From: Doris montereyensis
Lineage: Eukaryota > Mollusca > Gastropoda > Nudibranchia > Dorididae
Direction of reading: 5' to 3'
NCBI GenBank assembly: GCA_037039925.1
Contig: JAXRKP010000028.1
Location: forward strand, 378,089 to 442,088
Length of the DNA: 64,000 bases
The notes beneath the pieces are model-generated. The model had not been told where the DNA came from. It made no database searches and worked only from the letters and a program-made list of their open reading frames with translations. The stretch's first letter is position 1. Each line of letters starts with the position of its first letter. Shown here in pieces: positions 22,140 to 34,978 of the stretch. The position numbers and the translations under genes are program-made.

Positions 22140-22735
22140 CGTGTGTCCACCATTGGCATTTACGACAGTGACGTCTCATTGAGCTAACGTAGCGGTCAGT
22201 CATTTGAGGAATGTTGTGCCAATCTTTGATGAGTGTTTCTTCTAGCTCTTGGACATTGTGGGAGTTTCTTGCTTTCACACCATGACCGAGAAGATCCCAC
22301 AGGTGCTCTATTGGAGACAAGTCAGGTGATCGGGCTGGCCAAGGGAGCACATCGAAGTTTTGTTGTTCAAGAAATTCTTGACAAATAGCTGCTGAATGGG
22401 AGCGAGCGTTGTCATGTTGGAGTACTAAAAGTTCTTCATGTCTTTTCCTTGTGGGAATGACGTGGAGCAGGAGAATCTTCTGGAGATATCTTTCACTGTT
22501 CATGTTTCCACAAATCACAACAAGCTCATTTTTTCTCTGAGCGCTAATGCCAGCCCAAACCATTAGACCTTAGCGTCCAAATGATTAAACCTGAACAAAT
22601 GTTTTCATCTTGAAAATGGGCACCTTGGGCTCTCCAAATTCTTGTCGGTCCATCCGAATTGGAAATGTTGAAGCGACTTTCATCGCTGAACAGGACGGAA
22701 TTCCATACGAAACCCACGTAATTCATTTTTGACAT
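22140..22735 (-). pseudogene. Tc1-type transposase C-terminal fragment
   Basis: Reads LFSDESRFNISNSDGPTRIW, then (next frame) VWAGISAQRKNELVVICGN, LVLQHDNARSHSAAI and SPDLSPIEHLWDLLG. These are the DDE triad regions of Tc1-type transposases. The N-terminal half and both inverted repeats are absent. Its reading frame runs on into the LINE C remnant. Confidence 0.85.
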
Positions 22736-23487
22736 TATTTCAATATTGAAAGTGTATTTTTAGTACATGTTTATATTTGCACAATAACCATGAGTTGTTT
22801 CTTTATAAAAAGAAAGAGTGTTATGTATCACTAAAAAAAGATAATTAAATATATTTTATGTTTGCATGTTTAATGTTTCTGTAAAGAAACCGCAAGGCAA
22901 AAAAAAGAAAAAGGTAGTGATGCGTTATTTGTGTGGTTCAGTATACATTTGCATTTTTTCAGTCATTTGGAACTTTATTTTGGGTTTAGAAATGCCTTGA
23001 ATAACAACGCATAGATGTCTGCTATTTCATCTGCACATATTTTCAATATTTTCCCCAGATGTTTCAGCTGCATTTGTTGCTTTAGGTATTATATTACATC
23101 TGTAGGTATGGTGTGGTTAATTTTTGGTAGTGGATCTGAAAATACTGAAGAAAATGGATTATTCAAAACTTAAGATTTGGGGTCTTGAATTAAAGTACTA
23201 TTACTTTTGTCTTAAAATCCAAAATTTTCTCGGTTTTTACTTTTGATGTATGTTGTAATTTTTTGTCATGTTTTCCATCTTCATTTATCATGTTCTTTAT
23301 ATAATCTGCATGCGCTGTTCTGCATGCTTGTTGAGCTTTCCTTCTTATTTCTTTAGATTTATTTGTTACTCTCTCTGAGTTACAGTTTCTCATTTTCATG
23401 CCTTGGAACTTGCAATATATAAATGAAATAATAAACTTTCCAAACAAATATGGATGAAAATGAAAGGTTATAAAGAATAAAAAGTAA

Positions 23488-23757
23488 AAAGTTCCTTCAA
23501 GGCCCTTAAGGCCTATAGATCCGGAGCTTATCCCAGTTTCTATAACGTGAAGCAGAACAAGCGACAATTATCACCTCCTGGCCAGGACGCTAGTCTGGCG
23601 CAGGTTTTTATTCCCAAGTTAGTGGGGTAGAGTGGGGAAAATGCGTGTTAAGTGTCTTTCCCAAAGAACACAACGTCGGACCTGGCTTTGCTAGGATTTG
23701 AACTCGGGACTCGTGATCTCCAGTCCGGCGGCCTAACCGCTCAGCCACCGACGCCAT
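23488..23757 (-). repeat. tRNA-derived SINE, copy 2
   Basis: Same family and orientation as the 21.2-kb copy, with about 30 extra bases in the body (23,530-23,565). Box B reads CGAGTTCAAATCC. A/T-rich flanks. Reading frames across it are not genes. Confidence 0.8.
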
Positions 23758-23879
23758 TAAACAATACTGCCAGTTAAATGTTATCCTATTTGTAATACAA
23801 AAGTTTGCAAATGTTTTTTCCCTCTTTTTTCTACCCATTTGCAAATTTGTCGATCATCTTTATAATGATATGATAGCCA

Positions 23880-24024
23880 TCTGTGCCAGCTGTGGGGATT
23901 GAACCAGCGTCGTCGTGAATACTAGCTCACAACACTACGATTCAGCTACAACGCCTGTTACAAGCTACAATTTGTTCATTTAAAATTTTTTAGGTTTTAA
24001 TTTGCAAATTTCCGTGGGGACAGG
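23880..24024. repeat. tRNA-like fragment and hAT-like end
   Basis: At 23,885-23,960 the minus strand has a tRNA-like arrangement with box-B-like GGTTCAATCCCC. At 24,000-24,024 GCAAATTTCCGTGGGGACAG resembles the terminal sequence of the hAT element at 9,160-9,180. No partner end was found. Confidence 0.35.
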
Positions 24025-24029
24025 ATAAA

Positions 24030-25220
24030 CAGTAGAAGGAGACTAAGAATACACCCTTAAAAGATAGAAAAAAATGTATGTAGGCAAATCATGGTAGAAA
24101 GCAGACTGCAAACATTGACACACAAAGATAGGTTACGCTACGACCATGAATAAATTAAATTCTTACCAAACCTGTCAATCATGCAATAAACGTATACCAG
24201 TTTAACAACAGAGATGTCAACCTTGCACAGGGAGGAACTTTATGTAGCCAATAGCCATCCCTTTCTACCTGACAATGACAAACACGCAACAAATCAATAA
24301 AAGTTTCCTCACTCATCTTCACCACATTGGTTAGACACATTCCTTTGATTTGACTGACAGCGATTAACCTTAATTGTTTATGTACGTTAAGGAATGATGA
24401 GTTTAGACCATTGTTCATTTTGCCTACACAAAACACTGTGTATTGTGCCACTACGCTGTCTGGCAGGTAGAGTAAGATTTACTCTTAACAACCTGTGCTA
24501 GACAAAGACTATTGTGAGCTTGGCCGAGGTGAATTAAACTGGTACCTTGCTATCTGGCAGGTAGAGAGATTTTGCTATTAGATTTGGTTTGATCATTAAC
24601 ACATTGGTTTAATTGACATATTTGAAATTTATGAAAAAAGACATGTCTTGACAACTGTGAACAAACGTCTGCTGAAAATCATGTTGTTAGTCGGTCTAGA
24701 TGTGTTGTTAAGGGGCCATTTTATATACGAAAATTTAACGAGGAATAACCCGCGATTGTGTGGGCCATCTCCGTGGATACAATTTAGTGAGTTTGTGTGA
24801 GCCTCAGTTTTTGTCTCAGTTGCGCTGTCGAAAACAGGGGCAGTTAGATGAAACATGTCATCAACTATTAGATGTGGATAAAAAATCTAGTTCTTCCTCT
24901 TTGAAGTGTTATAAGGATTACCTTCTTCGAACCGACCTGATATAAAATTACAAGCTAAGAAATTGTAGATCTTCTTTGCAGACAACAGAATACATCATCA
25001 GACATACCTTACCACCAATGGACATGTGGGCATACATCAATAGATACATACATATAGCACACGCACACACATACACACACACTTAAACCATATTTATAGA
25101 TATAAATGTACCTCTGTACCCCATTTTCATGCAAAAGCATAGTGTACATATAAACATAATTGCATAATAATATAGCTACATGTAAACAATTATACCTGCA
25201 TCGATACATGCATAAATGCA
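24030..25220. other. Intergenic, no gene seen
   Basis: Contains two near-identical short blocks, CTATCTGGCAGGTAGAG / CTGTCTGGCAGGTAGAG (24,457 and 24,550), and a (CA)n stretch at 25,049-25,084. A 90-codon ORF at 24,179-24,451 shows no family signal. Confidence 0.45.
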
Positions 25221-25223
25221 TAC

Positions 25224-25288
<65 letters not shown>
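25224..25288. repeat. (AAT)n microsatellite
   Basis: About 21 TAA units directly abutting the 3' part of LINE A copy 3. Confidence 0.95.
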
Positions 25289-26588
25289 TTCTATGCTTCA
25301 TTGACTCTTTTATATCTTCTTCCCACTTCTCCGAGGTCTGCCTTTTGGTCTTTTACTTTGGGCTTTAGCAATGTATACTGATTTAGCTATTCTATTGTCA
25401 TTTATTCTGTTTACATGGCCAAAACCATCTCAATTGATTTGTTTCTATCTTAGTTTTTATGTCATCTGCTTTGGTTTGATCTCTTATTGTTGTGTTTCTG
25501 ATTTTGTCTCTTTTAGTTTTCCCTACTACTCTTCTTAGATATTTCATTTCAGCTGCCTGTACTCTACTGTATTCTCTACTGTCTAAGGTCCAGGTTTCAC
25601 TGTCATCCGCAAATGAAAGCATTGATACATTTACTGGTTTGAGCTTCCACATGCCTTTTCTAAGTCAATAAAACACAGGTGCAAGTCAATGTTTCTCTCA
25701 AGGAATTTTTCTATTATTTGTCTGATTGTAAATATGTGGTCTTGTACACTTCTTCCTGGTCCAAATCCACTCTGATGCTCTTCAATTTGATCCTCTACTC
25801 TTTTCCTTAGTTTCATTTCCGGTATCCTGGCATATATTTTTCCTGGAATGCTAAGTAGTGATATCCCTCTATAGTTTGAGCATTCCATAGTTGATCCTTT
25901 CTTATGTATTGGTACTACCGTTCCCTTTTTCCAGTCGTCTGGCACCTGTTTGACTTTCATGCTTGTTGGCACATTACATGTCTGCCTCTCTCTCTCTTGG
26001 TTTTTAATCATTTCTTGATAAATTTGATCTGCTTCTGGGGGCTTTTCCTAATTTCAATTTTCTTATAGCCGTTTGGATTTCTTCCATTGATATATCTACA
26101 TCTTCAGCTTTCTCCTCTGGATTATTTGATACTCTTACTAATTGATCTTAACTCCTTGTAAAGTTGTTTCATACGTTCTGGCGGGATTATGTAATTGGTG
26201 AAAATGCTTTCTCCATGTTCCCATTATTTCTCTTGTCTTAATTTGTCGAATTGGGCGTGCTTTGGTCTTTCTCATGCTCTTCATTGCTCTCTCTCTCTCC
26301 CCCCCCCCCCCCCCCGAACAGCTTTTGATTTCCTTGATAGCTTTCTTGAAGTTTTTGTCCAAACTCTTCCCATTGTTCCTGTTTTGTTTTCCTAACTTCC
26401 TCTTTGGTGATAGTTCTTTTATTTCTTCCAGGCATCATTCTCTTCTTTGATCTTAGTCTTGACATTCTCATTCCATCATTTCCTATCTCCTTTACTTTGT
26501 TTCCTACCACAGACCTCTTCAGTATAACTGAGGAGTGTTTCTTTATACATCTGCCACTTTTCTTTTATTGTGCTATCATTCAGATCCA

Positions 26589-29500
26589 CTATGTAACACG
26601 CCTAGCAGGCGGTTGTGTGAATTTGTCTCCTGGAATTTTCAACATTCGTGTGTGTTTTACAGTGCATTCGACCTTGAGATTTACACCTACTTTTATATGA
26701 AGTTTTACCGGTTCTAAGGATATAAGTTCCAAGCATTTTTATTCAAGGATTCATTCGACATTTCATACTTGACTCCATGGCTTTTACAAACTCCATTAAC
26801 GTTCACCACCTCCATTTTGTTTTATTGAGCATAAGAGTATTACTCACTATACTCTTCACAGCTCCATATTTTCACCACCAACTGTGCGCCAACAAATCAC
26901 ACAGAGCAAAACACACTGACCAACGCGGCGGTCGTCGCAAGCAGCGCACAATCGAGACAATCGTCGGCCACCGTCCCCCAGCAAGACACGTCAAAACAAA
27001 TTCACCGTCTAACCTGACGCGCATAATCACTGACAACAATAACAACATTCACTGTAACAATGACACACAACTGAACTACTCTCCTCACTCAACGCGACCT
27101 GTCAATCATTCCAAGCAAGACAAAAATTCAGTATCACAGAACAACGGGCTTCTCAAGGTCGTCTATTTTAATTCTCGGTCTTGCAGAAATAAGACCCTTC
27201 AGATTTATACTTTTATAAATGAAACGAAAGCCGACATAATTTTTATAACAGAAACGTGGTTGAGAGAGCAAGGAGATGAGCCTCTCATCACAGAAATGAT
27301 GCCAAAAGGCTATAACTTCCACGGCGAAGCGAGGAAAACAAGGACGGGAGGGGGCGTAGCCATCGTGTACAGGGACTCGTTCCAAATAACCAAATATAAA
27401 GAAAATTCTCAATACGACACTTTTGAACATTGTAAAATAATAATCAACACACCCAATTGTGCCTTATTCTGCGTGTGTGTCTACCATCCCCGCCAAGCAA
27501 AAAGAACCGCCACACCATCAGCAAATTTGAACATGATTTTTCTGAATTTCTTGATTCCATTAACAACAAAAACAACGTCTACATGTTAGGGGACTTTAAC
27601 TATCACCTTGAAAAGTCAACTAATTCATCTGTAAAGAGCTTAATCACACTGATTGACGAACACAGTTTCCAACAACTCGTCACTGACGCAACACATGAGA
27701 AACAACACATTCTAGACTTAGTTTTAACAAGAAGCGATTTAGTCAAATCTATAGTAAAAGTGTCAGAATGTTGCATATCAGACCACTACGCCATTTCATT
27801 CAAAATCAACGTAGACAAACCCAAGACAACGAGAGAAAAGATCCTCTGCAGAAACATTAAAGGCATTGACATCGACACCTTCAAAGAAGACCTTTTAAAT
27901 TCATTTTCAGACAGGACACCGAAATCAGCAAATGACTTTGATAGCTCCCTCCGAACAATTCTCGACAAACACGCTCCAATTCGAGAGAAACTCGCCCCAA
28001 TAAGGACTGCAGCACCCTGGATCAACGAGAGAGTTCTGAACGGAAAGAAAAAGAAACGAAAAGCCGAGAGACTGTGGAAAAAACTGGATCGACTGTTCAT
28101 AAAAACATTTACAGACAAGAAATTAGTTCTCTTGCTAATGTTATTAAAGAAGAAAAATCAATTTATTTAAACAAACAGATACAAGACAGTGAATCAAGTT
28201 CAAACCTCTATTCAATCTGCAATGACCTTTTGGGTAAAAAGAATGTACAGTACTTACCAACTAACATCCCGGTGAGTGAATTACCTGAAGCTTTCAATCA
28301 TTTTTTCATCGATAAGATTAAAAAGATACGAGAAAACTTAGATGCCACAAACTCTGATCCCAGGTATCACGTATTTGACGGTAATTCCTTTTCTTCTTTT
28401 AAACCTGTAACAGAAGATTTTGTTAAATCTACAATCATGAAATCTACTAAAAAATTGTGTGAACTTGATCCACTGCCAGTAAATCTGTTTCTTAGCTGCC
28501 TTGATATCACCTTGCCCCATATTACCAATATTATCAACCAGTCACTAACAAATGGAATTGTTGTCCCTAGTTTTAAGGAGGCCATAGTTAGACCTTTATT
28601 AAAAAAGAACAACCTTGATCAAAACGATCTGAAAAATTACAGACCAGTGTCCAACCTACCATTTCTTTCCAAAATATTAGAAAAAGCTGTTTTGAGCCAA
28701 ATCGACCAACACTTAGATGAAAACTCTTTGAAAGGAACCTATCAGTCTGCTTATAGAAGAAAGCACAGCACAGAGACAGCACTTCTGAAAGTACAATCTG
28801 ATTTACGGAATTCGACCGACAAAGGAGAACTATCCATTTTAGCCTTGTTAGACCTATCTGCTGCATTTGACACTATAGATCATGGCATTCTTCTTAAACG
28901 TTTAGAGTTATCTTTTGGCATCAAAGGCACTGCTCTGGAATGGTTCAGTTCGTATATCAGCAATAGAAAGCAAGCTGTATCAGTCCATGGAAAGCTATCA
29001 AATTATTCTGTTCTTCATTTTGGTGTGCCCCAAGGCTCGGTTCTGGGGCCAATCCTTTTTTTCTTTGTACGCACAACCAATACACAACATCATCAATCAA
29101 CATCATTTTAATTACCACATTTACGCTGACGACACTCAGCTCTATAAGTCTGCTGAAATATCCGAACTGCCATCTGTCATAACTTCCCTTAATGATTGCG
29201 CCACCCAGATTTCTTCGTGGATGACATCCAATAAATTGAAATTAAATGAGAACAAAACAGAAGTTATAGCAATAGGAAGCAAAGCCAAAGTAGAAGCCGC
29301 TAAATTAAGATATGTTAAAATCTGTGGCGAAGAAATTCCTGTTGTCAAAAAAGTAAGAAATTTAGGAGTTATCATGGATTGTACCATGTCCATGGAAGAC
29401 CATATCTCACATTTGAGAAAAGTTTGCTATCTGGAATTAAAAAAAGAATATATCACTCCTGAAGCAACAAACAAATTAATTTGCTCATTTGTTCTTTCAA

Positions 29501-30136
29501 GAATTGATTACTGCAATTCTCTGCAGGCTGGACTTCCACTGACACAAATCAAGAAACTGCAGATAATACAAAACAATGCCTCCAGATTAGTTATGGAAGT
29601 TTCAAAAAGAGAACACATTACGCCAATACTTAAACACCTACACTGGCTCCCAATAAAATCCCGCATTGACTACAAGATAGCTACAATCACGTACCAATGC
29701 CTGCACGAGGCTGACTTTCCAGTCTACTTAAAAGAGTTAGTTCCTAAATACACACCGAACAGATCACTGCGCTCAGCGAGCAAGAAAATGATACAAACAC
29801 CCAAAACTAAACTTAAGACTTTCGGAGATAGGGCCCTACAAACACAAGCAGCCAAAATTTGGAACATTTTACCATGGGACGTCCAGTCTGCAGAGTCTTT
29901 GAATATACTGAAATCTCGCTTGAAGACCTACTACTTCTCCAACATATTTAGATGAATTTTATTGAATTGCGTGCTTTTACTGAATTGATTGTGATACTAT
30001 TTTTTATTGATGCATCTGTTTTATGTAAAATGTTTTAGCCATAGCATGCCATGCCTGTGTAATCATTTTGCTTGTAATGCGCCTTGAGTTCTTCTGAGGG
30101 AAGGCGGAATATAAATATTCTTCTTATCTTATCTTA
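26589..30136 (+). mobile_element. L2-like non-LTR retrotransposon, nearly complete
   Basis: One ORF2 broken by a few frameshifts. Endonuclease: VVYFNSRSCRNKT, FITETWL, GGGVAIVYRDSF, YMLGDFNYHLEKS, CISDHYAISF. RT: NYRPVSNLPFLSKILEKAV, STETALLKVQSDLR, LLDLSAAFDTIDHGILL, GVPQGSVLGPILF, IYADDTQLY. The 3' end is ATGCGCCTTGAG...GGCGGAATATAAATATTCTT followed by a (TCTTA)n tail, typical of the L2/CR1 group. Frames change near 27,520, 28,110 and 29,060. It lies inside LINE A copy 3, so it is younger than that copy. Confidence 0.9.
26777..29955 (+). pseudogene. L2-like ORF2 (endonuclease-reverse transcriptase), frameshifted
   Basis: From the ATG at 26,777 through endonuclease (27,150-27,830), linker, RT (28,600-29,200) and the C-terminal domain to the stop at 29,955-29,957. 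Four overlapping ORFs together cover one protein of about 1,050 residues. The catalytic YADD is intact. Three single-base-type shifts break it, so it is inactive unless these are sequence errors. Confidence 0.85.
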
Positions 30137-31179
30137 TCCATCTGTCTTTCACTGATAAATCTTTTTATCCTAGATTGGTTACCTGTTTTACTACTGGTTT
30201 ATTTAGTTCCTCTATTTTGAGTTCTGTAGCTTTCTTTTCTTTCCTTTTCCGTTTGTTTTCTTCAGTCAGTAATCTCATTTTGGCAATCACTAAATATTTC
30301 TGCTCCTCTGTTTACTCTTGCATCCAATCTACTGTAAAAAGGGAGCTGCTAACTATTATATAGTCTATCATTGACTTTTCACACCTGTCTTCATTTACAC
30401 TTGTATATTTGTGGATATCTTTATGAGGAAAAAAGGTGTTTGCTATTTTCATTCTTTAAGAAAAAATCTATTAATCTCTCTCCATTTGGAGAAGTTGTTG
30501 TCTCTCCTTCTTTACATATCTATATTACTCCTCCTGACGTTTCTATATTGTTACCTACTCTAGCATTTAAATCTCCTAAAACCATTAGTTCCTTTTTATG
30601 TTTAAGATTCTCTGCAGCTATTTGTAAATCGTTTTCGAAGATATCTTTTTCTTCTTTAGTAGCGTCTTTGTTTGGTCCATAAGCTATTAATAATTTAATT
30701 TCTCGTCCTTTTGGTTTAATATTTACCTCTAATAGCTGTGGGCTTATAAATTTCCAACTTTCTAGTAGCTTTTCATGCCTTTTATGCCCTAGGAGACTTT
30801 CTCTTGCTCTAGCTCTATCTTTGACATATATACTCCTGAGAAGAGTAAAATATGATTTGGTCCTACATTTTCTATTCCTTATCCTTTTTTCTTTGTTTCT
30901 GTAATGGTCAAAATGTCTAGTTTGAATTTTTCCATTTCTTCAACTAATTTTAACTCTTTTCCATTTATTGCCCTAACATTCCATGTTCCAAAAATCAGTC
31001 CATGTTCGTTTTCATGTTCGTCGTTGAAAGGCCAAGCCGGGTATATTGCATTTATTTCTCTGAATCAGTTTGGTTTTTGATAAATAGGGATTAGCCCACT
31101 GTATCCTAGGTAGATAGTGGGGCTGTCACCTTGAGGCCCCCTACCAGGCCTTGTTATTTTCTGTCAGGGTTAAGGGTTT

Positions 31180-31460
31180 GTTTTTTTTGCTTTTGAGTTT
31201 AGGCTTTTGCTTTTAGTATGTACACAAGTAGCTGTCAAAATACAGTCATCCTATATCATTGAAAAGTTTGTAGCATCCTTGGTTGTCATAAAAACGGCCG
31301 CCATCTTGGATTTTGACTGAATTTTCAAAATCTATCTCCATCTGAAGGGATTTTTTTGCTTTTGAGTTTAGGTGTTTGCATTTAGTATGTACACGAGTAA
31401 CTAAAAAATACAGTCATCCTATATCATTGAAAAGTTTGTAGCGTCCTTGGTTGCCATAGA
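31180..31460. repeat. 170-bp tandem duplication
   Basis: The blocks GCTTTTGAGTTTAGG...TTTAGTATGTACAC...ACAGTCATCCTATATCATTG...GTTTGTAGC occur at 31,188 and again at 31,358. The second copy lacks the last ~60 bases. No coding capacity. Confidence 0.7.
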
Positions 31461-31469
31461 TATATCTCC

Positions 31470-32370
31470 TCCCTTAGTCATGAATAAAATCAATCAAAAC
31501 CTGTGCAGATCGTCTTTGCCATTCAATATCTAAAGAGAGACGTCGGGTTTTTTCGATATTTTGGACAGTTTTTAAAATGAATTGTTGAAAATCTTATATA
31601 TCGTAAATGTACAAAAATGGCATTTTAATTACAAAAAAATAATTCTCAAAAAGTTTACAATATATCAAAAAACCCTAACTTCATTCTATTAACATTGACA
31701 AGAGGAACCTGTGCCAAATATAATACAAATCGTTCGGTAAATGGTGGAGGAGATAGAATTTTAGTGTGAAAAAGCTACATTTCGAGAAAAATGCAAAAGA
31801 AAATAACACAAAATAAATGCTTCAGACGGGTTTCCCTTGTTGTAGCAGTCCCCTTACTCTTTTGACAGTCTCTGGCATTGTTACTTATGTAAATAGAATT
31901 ATAAATCTAGGTTTAGATGTGCATTATTTGTGAAAACAGACGTCGAAATGACCAGATTTTTGTATTTTTCCTCTATATCCTATACTTGTGCGCGTGTTTA
32001 CATACACACTGACGCGCAACGCCTCTTATATCACACAGCTATGGGAGACGCATAGATCGGTGTTGACAAAACAAGATCAAATCGTGTGTTGCCACATTTG
32101 GCGATTAACCGCCAATATACGGTTTTTACCTCCATTTTCTCAGTCAGTGTTAGGGTAATTTATGTCAAAATTTTTATTGTTTTTACCTACCCTCGCCTAC
32201 AAAATATTTTGTAAAAAAAAAATTTATACGTCATATGGACATTTTTCTGCCATAAACTTGTAGATAAATGATTGTTCTACCCGGATATGCAAAAAAACCA
32301 GAAAATCAACTTTTTGGTCCAAAACTCACCAGTTTAGGTGCCCCCCCCTCCTTAACTCCCTTTAACCTTT
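31470..32370. other. Intergenic, no gene seen
   Basis: AT-rich with no recognisable coding or transposon signal. Confidence 0.45.
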
Positions 32371-32379
32371 GGTCATTCA

Positions 32380-32537
32380 AGACCAGCCTGCAAGACAGCA
32401 GGTTGTTAGTTTTTTTGTCAGGGTTAACTCCCTTAGCCTTTGGTCAGCTAAGACCTGCCTACAAGGCAGCAGGAGACTCGTGGAGGGCGGGATCATCTAC
32501 TCCCCATACAGGTGCTTACCTGTGCACTGCCCGGAAT
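32380..32537 (-). repeat. LINE A 5' UTR fragment
   Basis: Minus-strand copy of the LINE A leader with the CTGCCTTGCAGG-type monomer (two units) ending precisely at the family's 5' terminus (plus strand ...CACTGCCCGG|AATAATAAT). Only the leader is present. Confidence 0.75.
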
Positions 32538-32865
32538 AATAATAATAATAATTATAAACAGTTCTTGTATAACGCCCCCACCCCAATATATCAAGCTGAG
32601 AGCCCTCATACATGGATAAACATAATAAATCAAGACATATGCACATATAATTTACACACACCTAACATAATATATACGTTTCGCATGACAAACATATTTC
32701 AAAGCATAGGATGATTATATAATTCATTTATCTTTATTGATCAAGAAAAAGGAAATCATATTGTATTATCACATTTTCCGTTAAAACTACAAGAATACAT
32801 CAACATATATAAGGCAAGACTTCTTCGGGTGGAATCCACACAAATAATATAACCCCCCTACCTTA

Positions 32866-33360
32866 TCTTATTTGAGTGCAAGGTTTCATCCGTCCAAATA
32901 ATACAAATCCTCTTTCTCTCTTGTTCAGGTTGAAAATTTTTATTCATTCAAAGACAACCCCACTGCCTCCATACCTGTTCTTATTCAGGTGGAAGATTTT
33001 TATTCATCCAAAGATAACCCCACTATCTGTTCTTATTCCAGTGAAAGGTTTTTATTCATCGAAAGACAACCCCACTACATGTTCTTACTCTTCTTATTCA
33101 GGTCAAAGATTTTTATTCATCCAAAGACAACCCCACTGCCTCCATACCTTTTCTTATTCAAGTGAAAGTTTTTTATTCATCCAAAGACAACCCCACTAGC
33201 TGCTCTTATTCAAGTGAAAGAAGACAACCATACTTTTTTATTCAAGTGAAAGGTTTTTATTCAGCCAAAGACAACCATACTACCTTTTCTTATTCAAGTG
33301 AAAGGTTTTATTCACCCAAAGACAACCCCACTACCTGCTCTTATTCAGGTGAAAGGTTTG
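32866..33360. repeat. Minisatellite, ~51-60-bp unit, about 9 copies
   Basis: The unit is built around CTTATTCAGGTGAAAGGTTT + TTATTCATCCAAAGACAACC + CCACTACCTG, with length variants. Because some units are multiples of three, two plus-strand ORFs read through as repeats of FYSSKDNPTTCSYSSE-like peptides. I regard these as a by-product of the repeat, not genes. Confidence 0.9.
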
Positions 33361-33479
33361 ATGTTTCAATCATCACGCTAGCGCTTATTTCGACGGGTAG
33401 TTATCATAATACAGATTATAAAATTTTGATTTCGGCAAAACTGATACATCTTGATGAGTTACTCAGTCAGGCTGGTTGA

Positions 33480-34100
33480 ATGAATGAGTGGAATGGTATT
33501 TAATGCATGGCGGGCGTGGGCAAATTCATTTCACCGGGACTGGCATAAAAAAAAGGACAGGAAATGTTGACGGATGGCGAAACGGAAAAAAACTTTCCAC
33601 CTGAATTATACGAGACCATAGGTGTTGCATCATTTGGGTGGACTCCATCTGGATATTGACTTTCTATATTTAAATTAAAAACAAATTTAACTTATGTATC
33701 ATTTATGTATACATTCTAGGAGAAATACATATATAATATAAGTGAGTAAATAGATAGTGCGGTGAAACAATATACATAAACAATAATTAATGACAAATCC
33801 GCTTAGCTTCATACACCTTTATCACATTATAAAAAGTTTTCATTGTTTAAACATTTGTAAAAGTTTCAAAGTTAAGAATAGTGAAAATTTCGTATGGCAT
33901 TTGGAAGAAAAGATCTGAAATATCTCTCAATGTGGGTCCTGAACAAGCCATTTTTGCCCAAAATGGGACAAATTTAGTTTATGGTATTATTGGATGAAGC
34001 AGTTTATTCCCTTCACAATCATACCATTACCATAAAAGAAGCTTTTTACGAACCTTCAACAAATCTGTTGTACTATAAAAACCAATAATTTTGTCTAAAG
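33480..34100. other. Intergenic, no gene seen
   Basis: AT-rich; no conserved ORF or element end recognised. Confidence 0.4.
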
Positions 34101-34109
34101 TATTTCAAG

Positions 34110-34620
34110 TTGGTATTTATTTTAATCATCACAATGTACTCTATCCAAAATACCTACTTTTGACAAATTGTCCTGCATATTGCCTTAGATCGGCCAGAAA
34201 TTACATGACATATATTCCGCACACCTGTTATAAAAAAAGTGCCATCTGACATGAGCATAAGGAGGCCAGGTGAATTAAGTGATTAGAAGTTCACAACATT
34301 TCAAGGTTTTAGAATGCTTCAAAGTATTATCCTACTCTTTTGTAGGTTTATGTGAAGAAAAACATTCAAATTACAGAAAAAAATAACATCAAATACAATT
34401 TTCTCACAATGTTAGTTTTTGACAATGATTTATCAACTTTTTTTCTATTTATCGTCTGATTGCCCTCAAATTTGGTATGTGGCATCAATAGCAAAATTTT
34501 AAAAATCTGTCAGAGCTGATTTTCGATATTTTTCAATGTTTTAAATTTGCCAAAAAATGGAAACGTTGCTATTTATATTTCTCTAAAATTCATAAAATCA
34601 AAATTGTTACATCTATTGAA
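34110..34620 (+). repeat. Dispersed ~530-bp repeat, copy 2
   Basis: Partner of 20,590-21,125 in the same orientation. It is followed directly at 34,645-34,745 by a LINE A 3'-end scrap (GACCGGAAGGTAGAATGGGA then AAAGACAGAAAGAAAG). Confidence 0.65.
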
Positions 34621-34978
34621 AATCCACTGAGACAATTTGTAGATATTGGGAAAGTGGGAAGAAAATATAAAAAAAGGCATAAAAGCATCTAAACCTACAG
34701 ACCGGAAGGTAGAATGGGAATTGGTAAAGACAGAAAGAAAGGGCCAAATATTCTGTGTGCAAAGTTTATCAAGTCTGATCAAAACGAAATAAGCCTTTGT
34801 CAGTTTAAGTTGACCATATTTTCGTAATTAAAATCCAAGATGGCGGTGTTTCCATGGTAACCATATGATAAACACATCGTTTCCCTTACATTTCCAGCTA
34901 ATTTAGACATGGTAAGTTCAGTGGTTCAAATCGTCTATATCAAGGATTGTAAAAAATCATGTTAATCCTGACATAACA

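Larger units (their letters stand above)
25289..31176 (-). mobile_element. LINE A copy 3, split by an L2-like LINE
   Basis: Minus-strand LINE A occupies 25,289-26,588 and 30,137-31,176. RT block [20 protein letters not shown] and [20 protein letters not shown] at 25,700-25,900; endonuclease and 5' UTR region at 30,140-31,176. An internal deletion joins the palm motif SFADD directly to [14 protein letters not shown] at 25,600. The 3' (GAAA)n end is missing. A poly-C tract (26,299-26,316) lies within it. Confidence 0.85.

Noticed and set aside
23608..23844. 78-codon minus-strand ORF
   Set aside because: It is translated from the tRNA-derived SINE, and a similar frame exists in the other SINE copy.
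24179..24451. 90-codon minus-strand ORF
   Set aside because: No recognisable family, no splice context, no repeat evidence; could be chance.
32866..33360. CRISPR-like regular repeats
   Set aside because: Units are contiguous with no unique spacers, in a eukaryotic context; it is a minisatellite.
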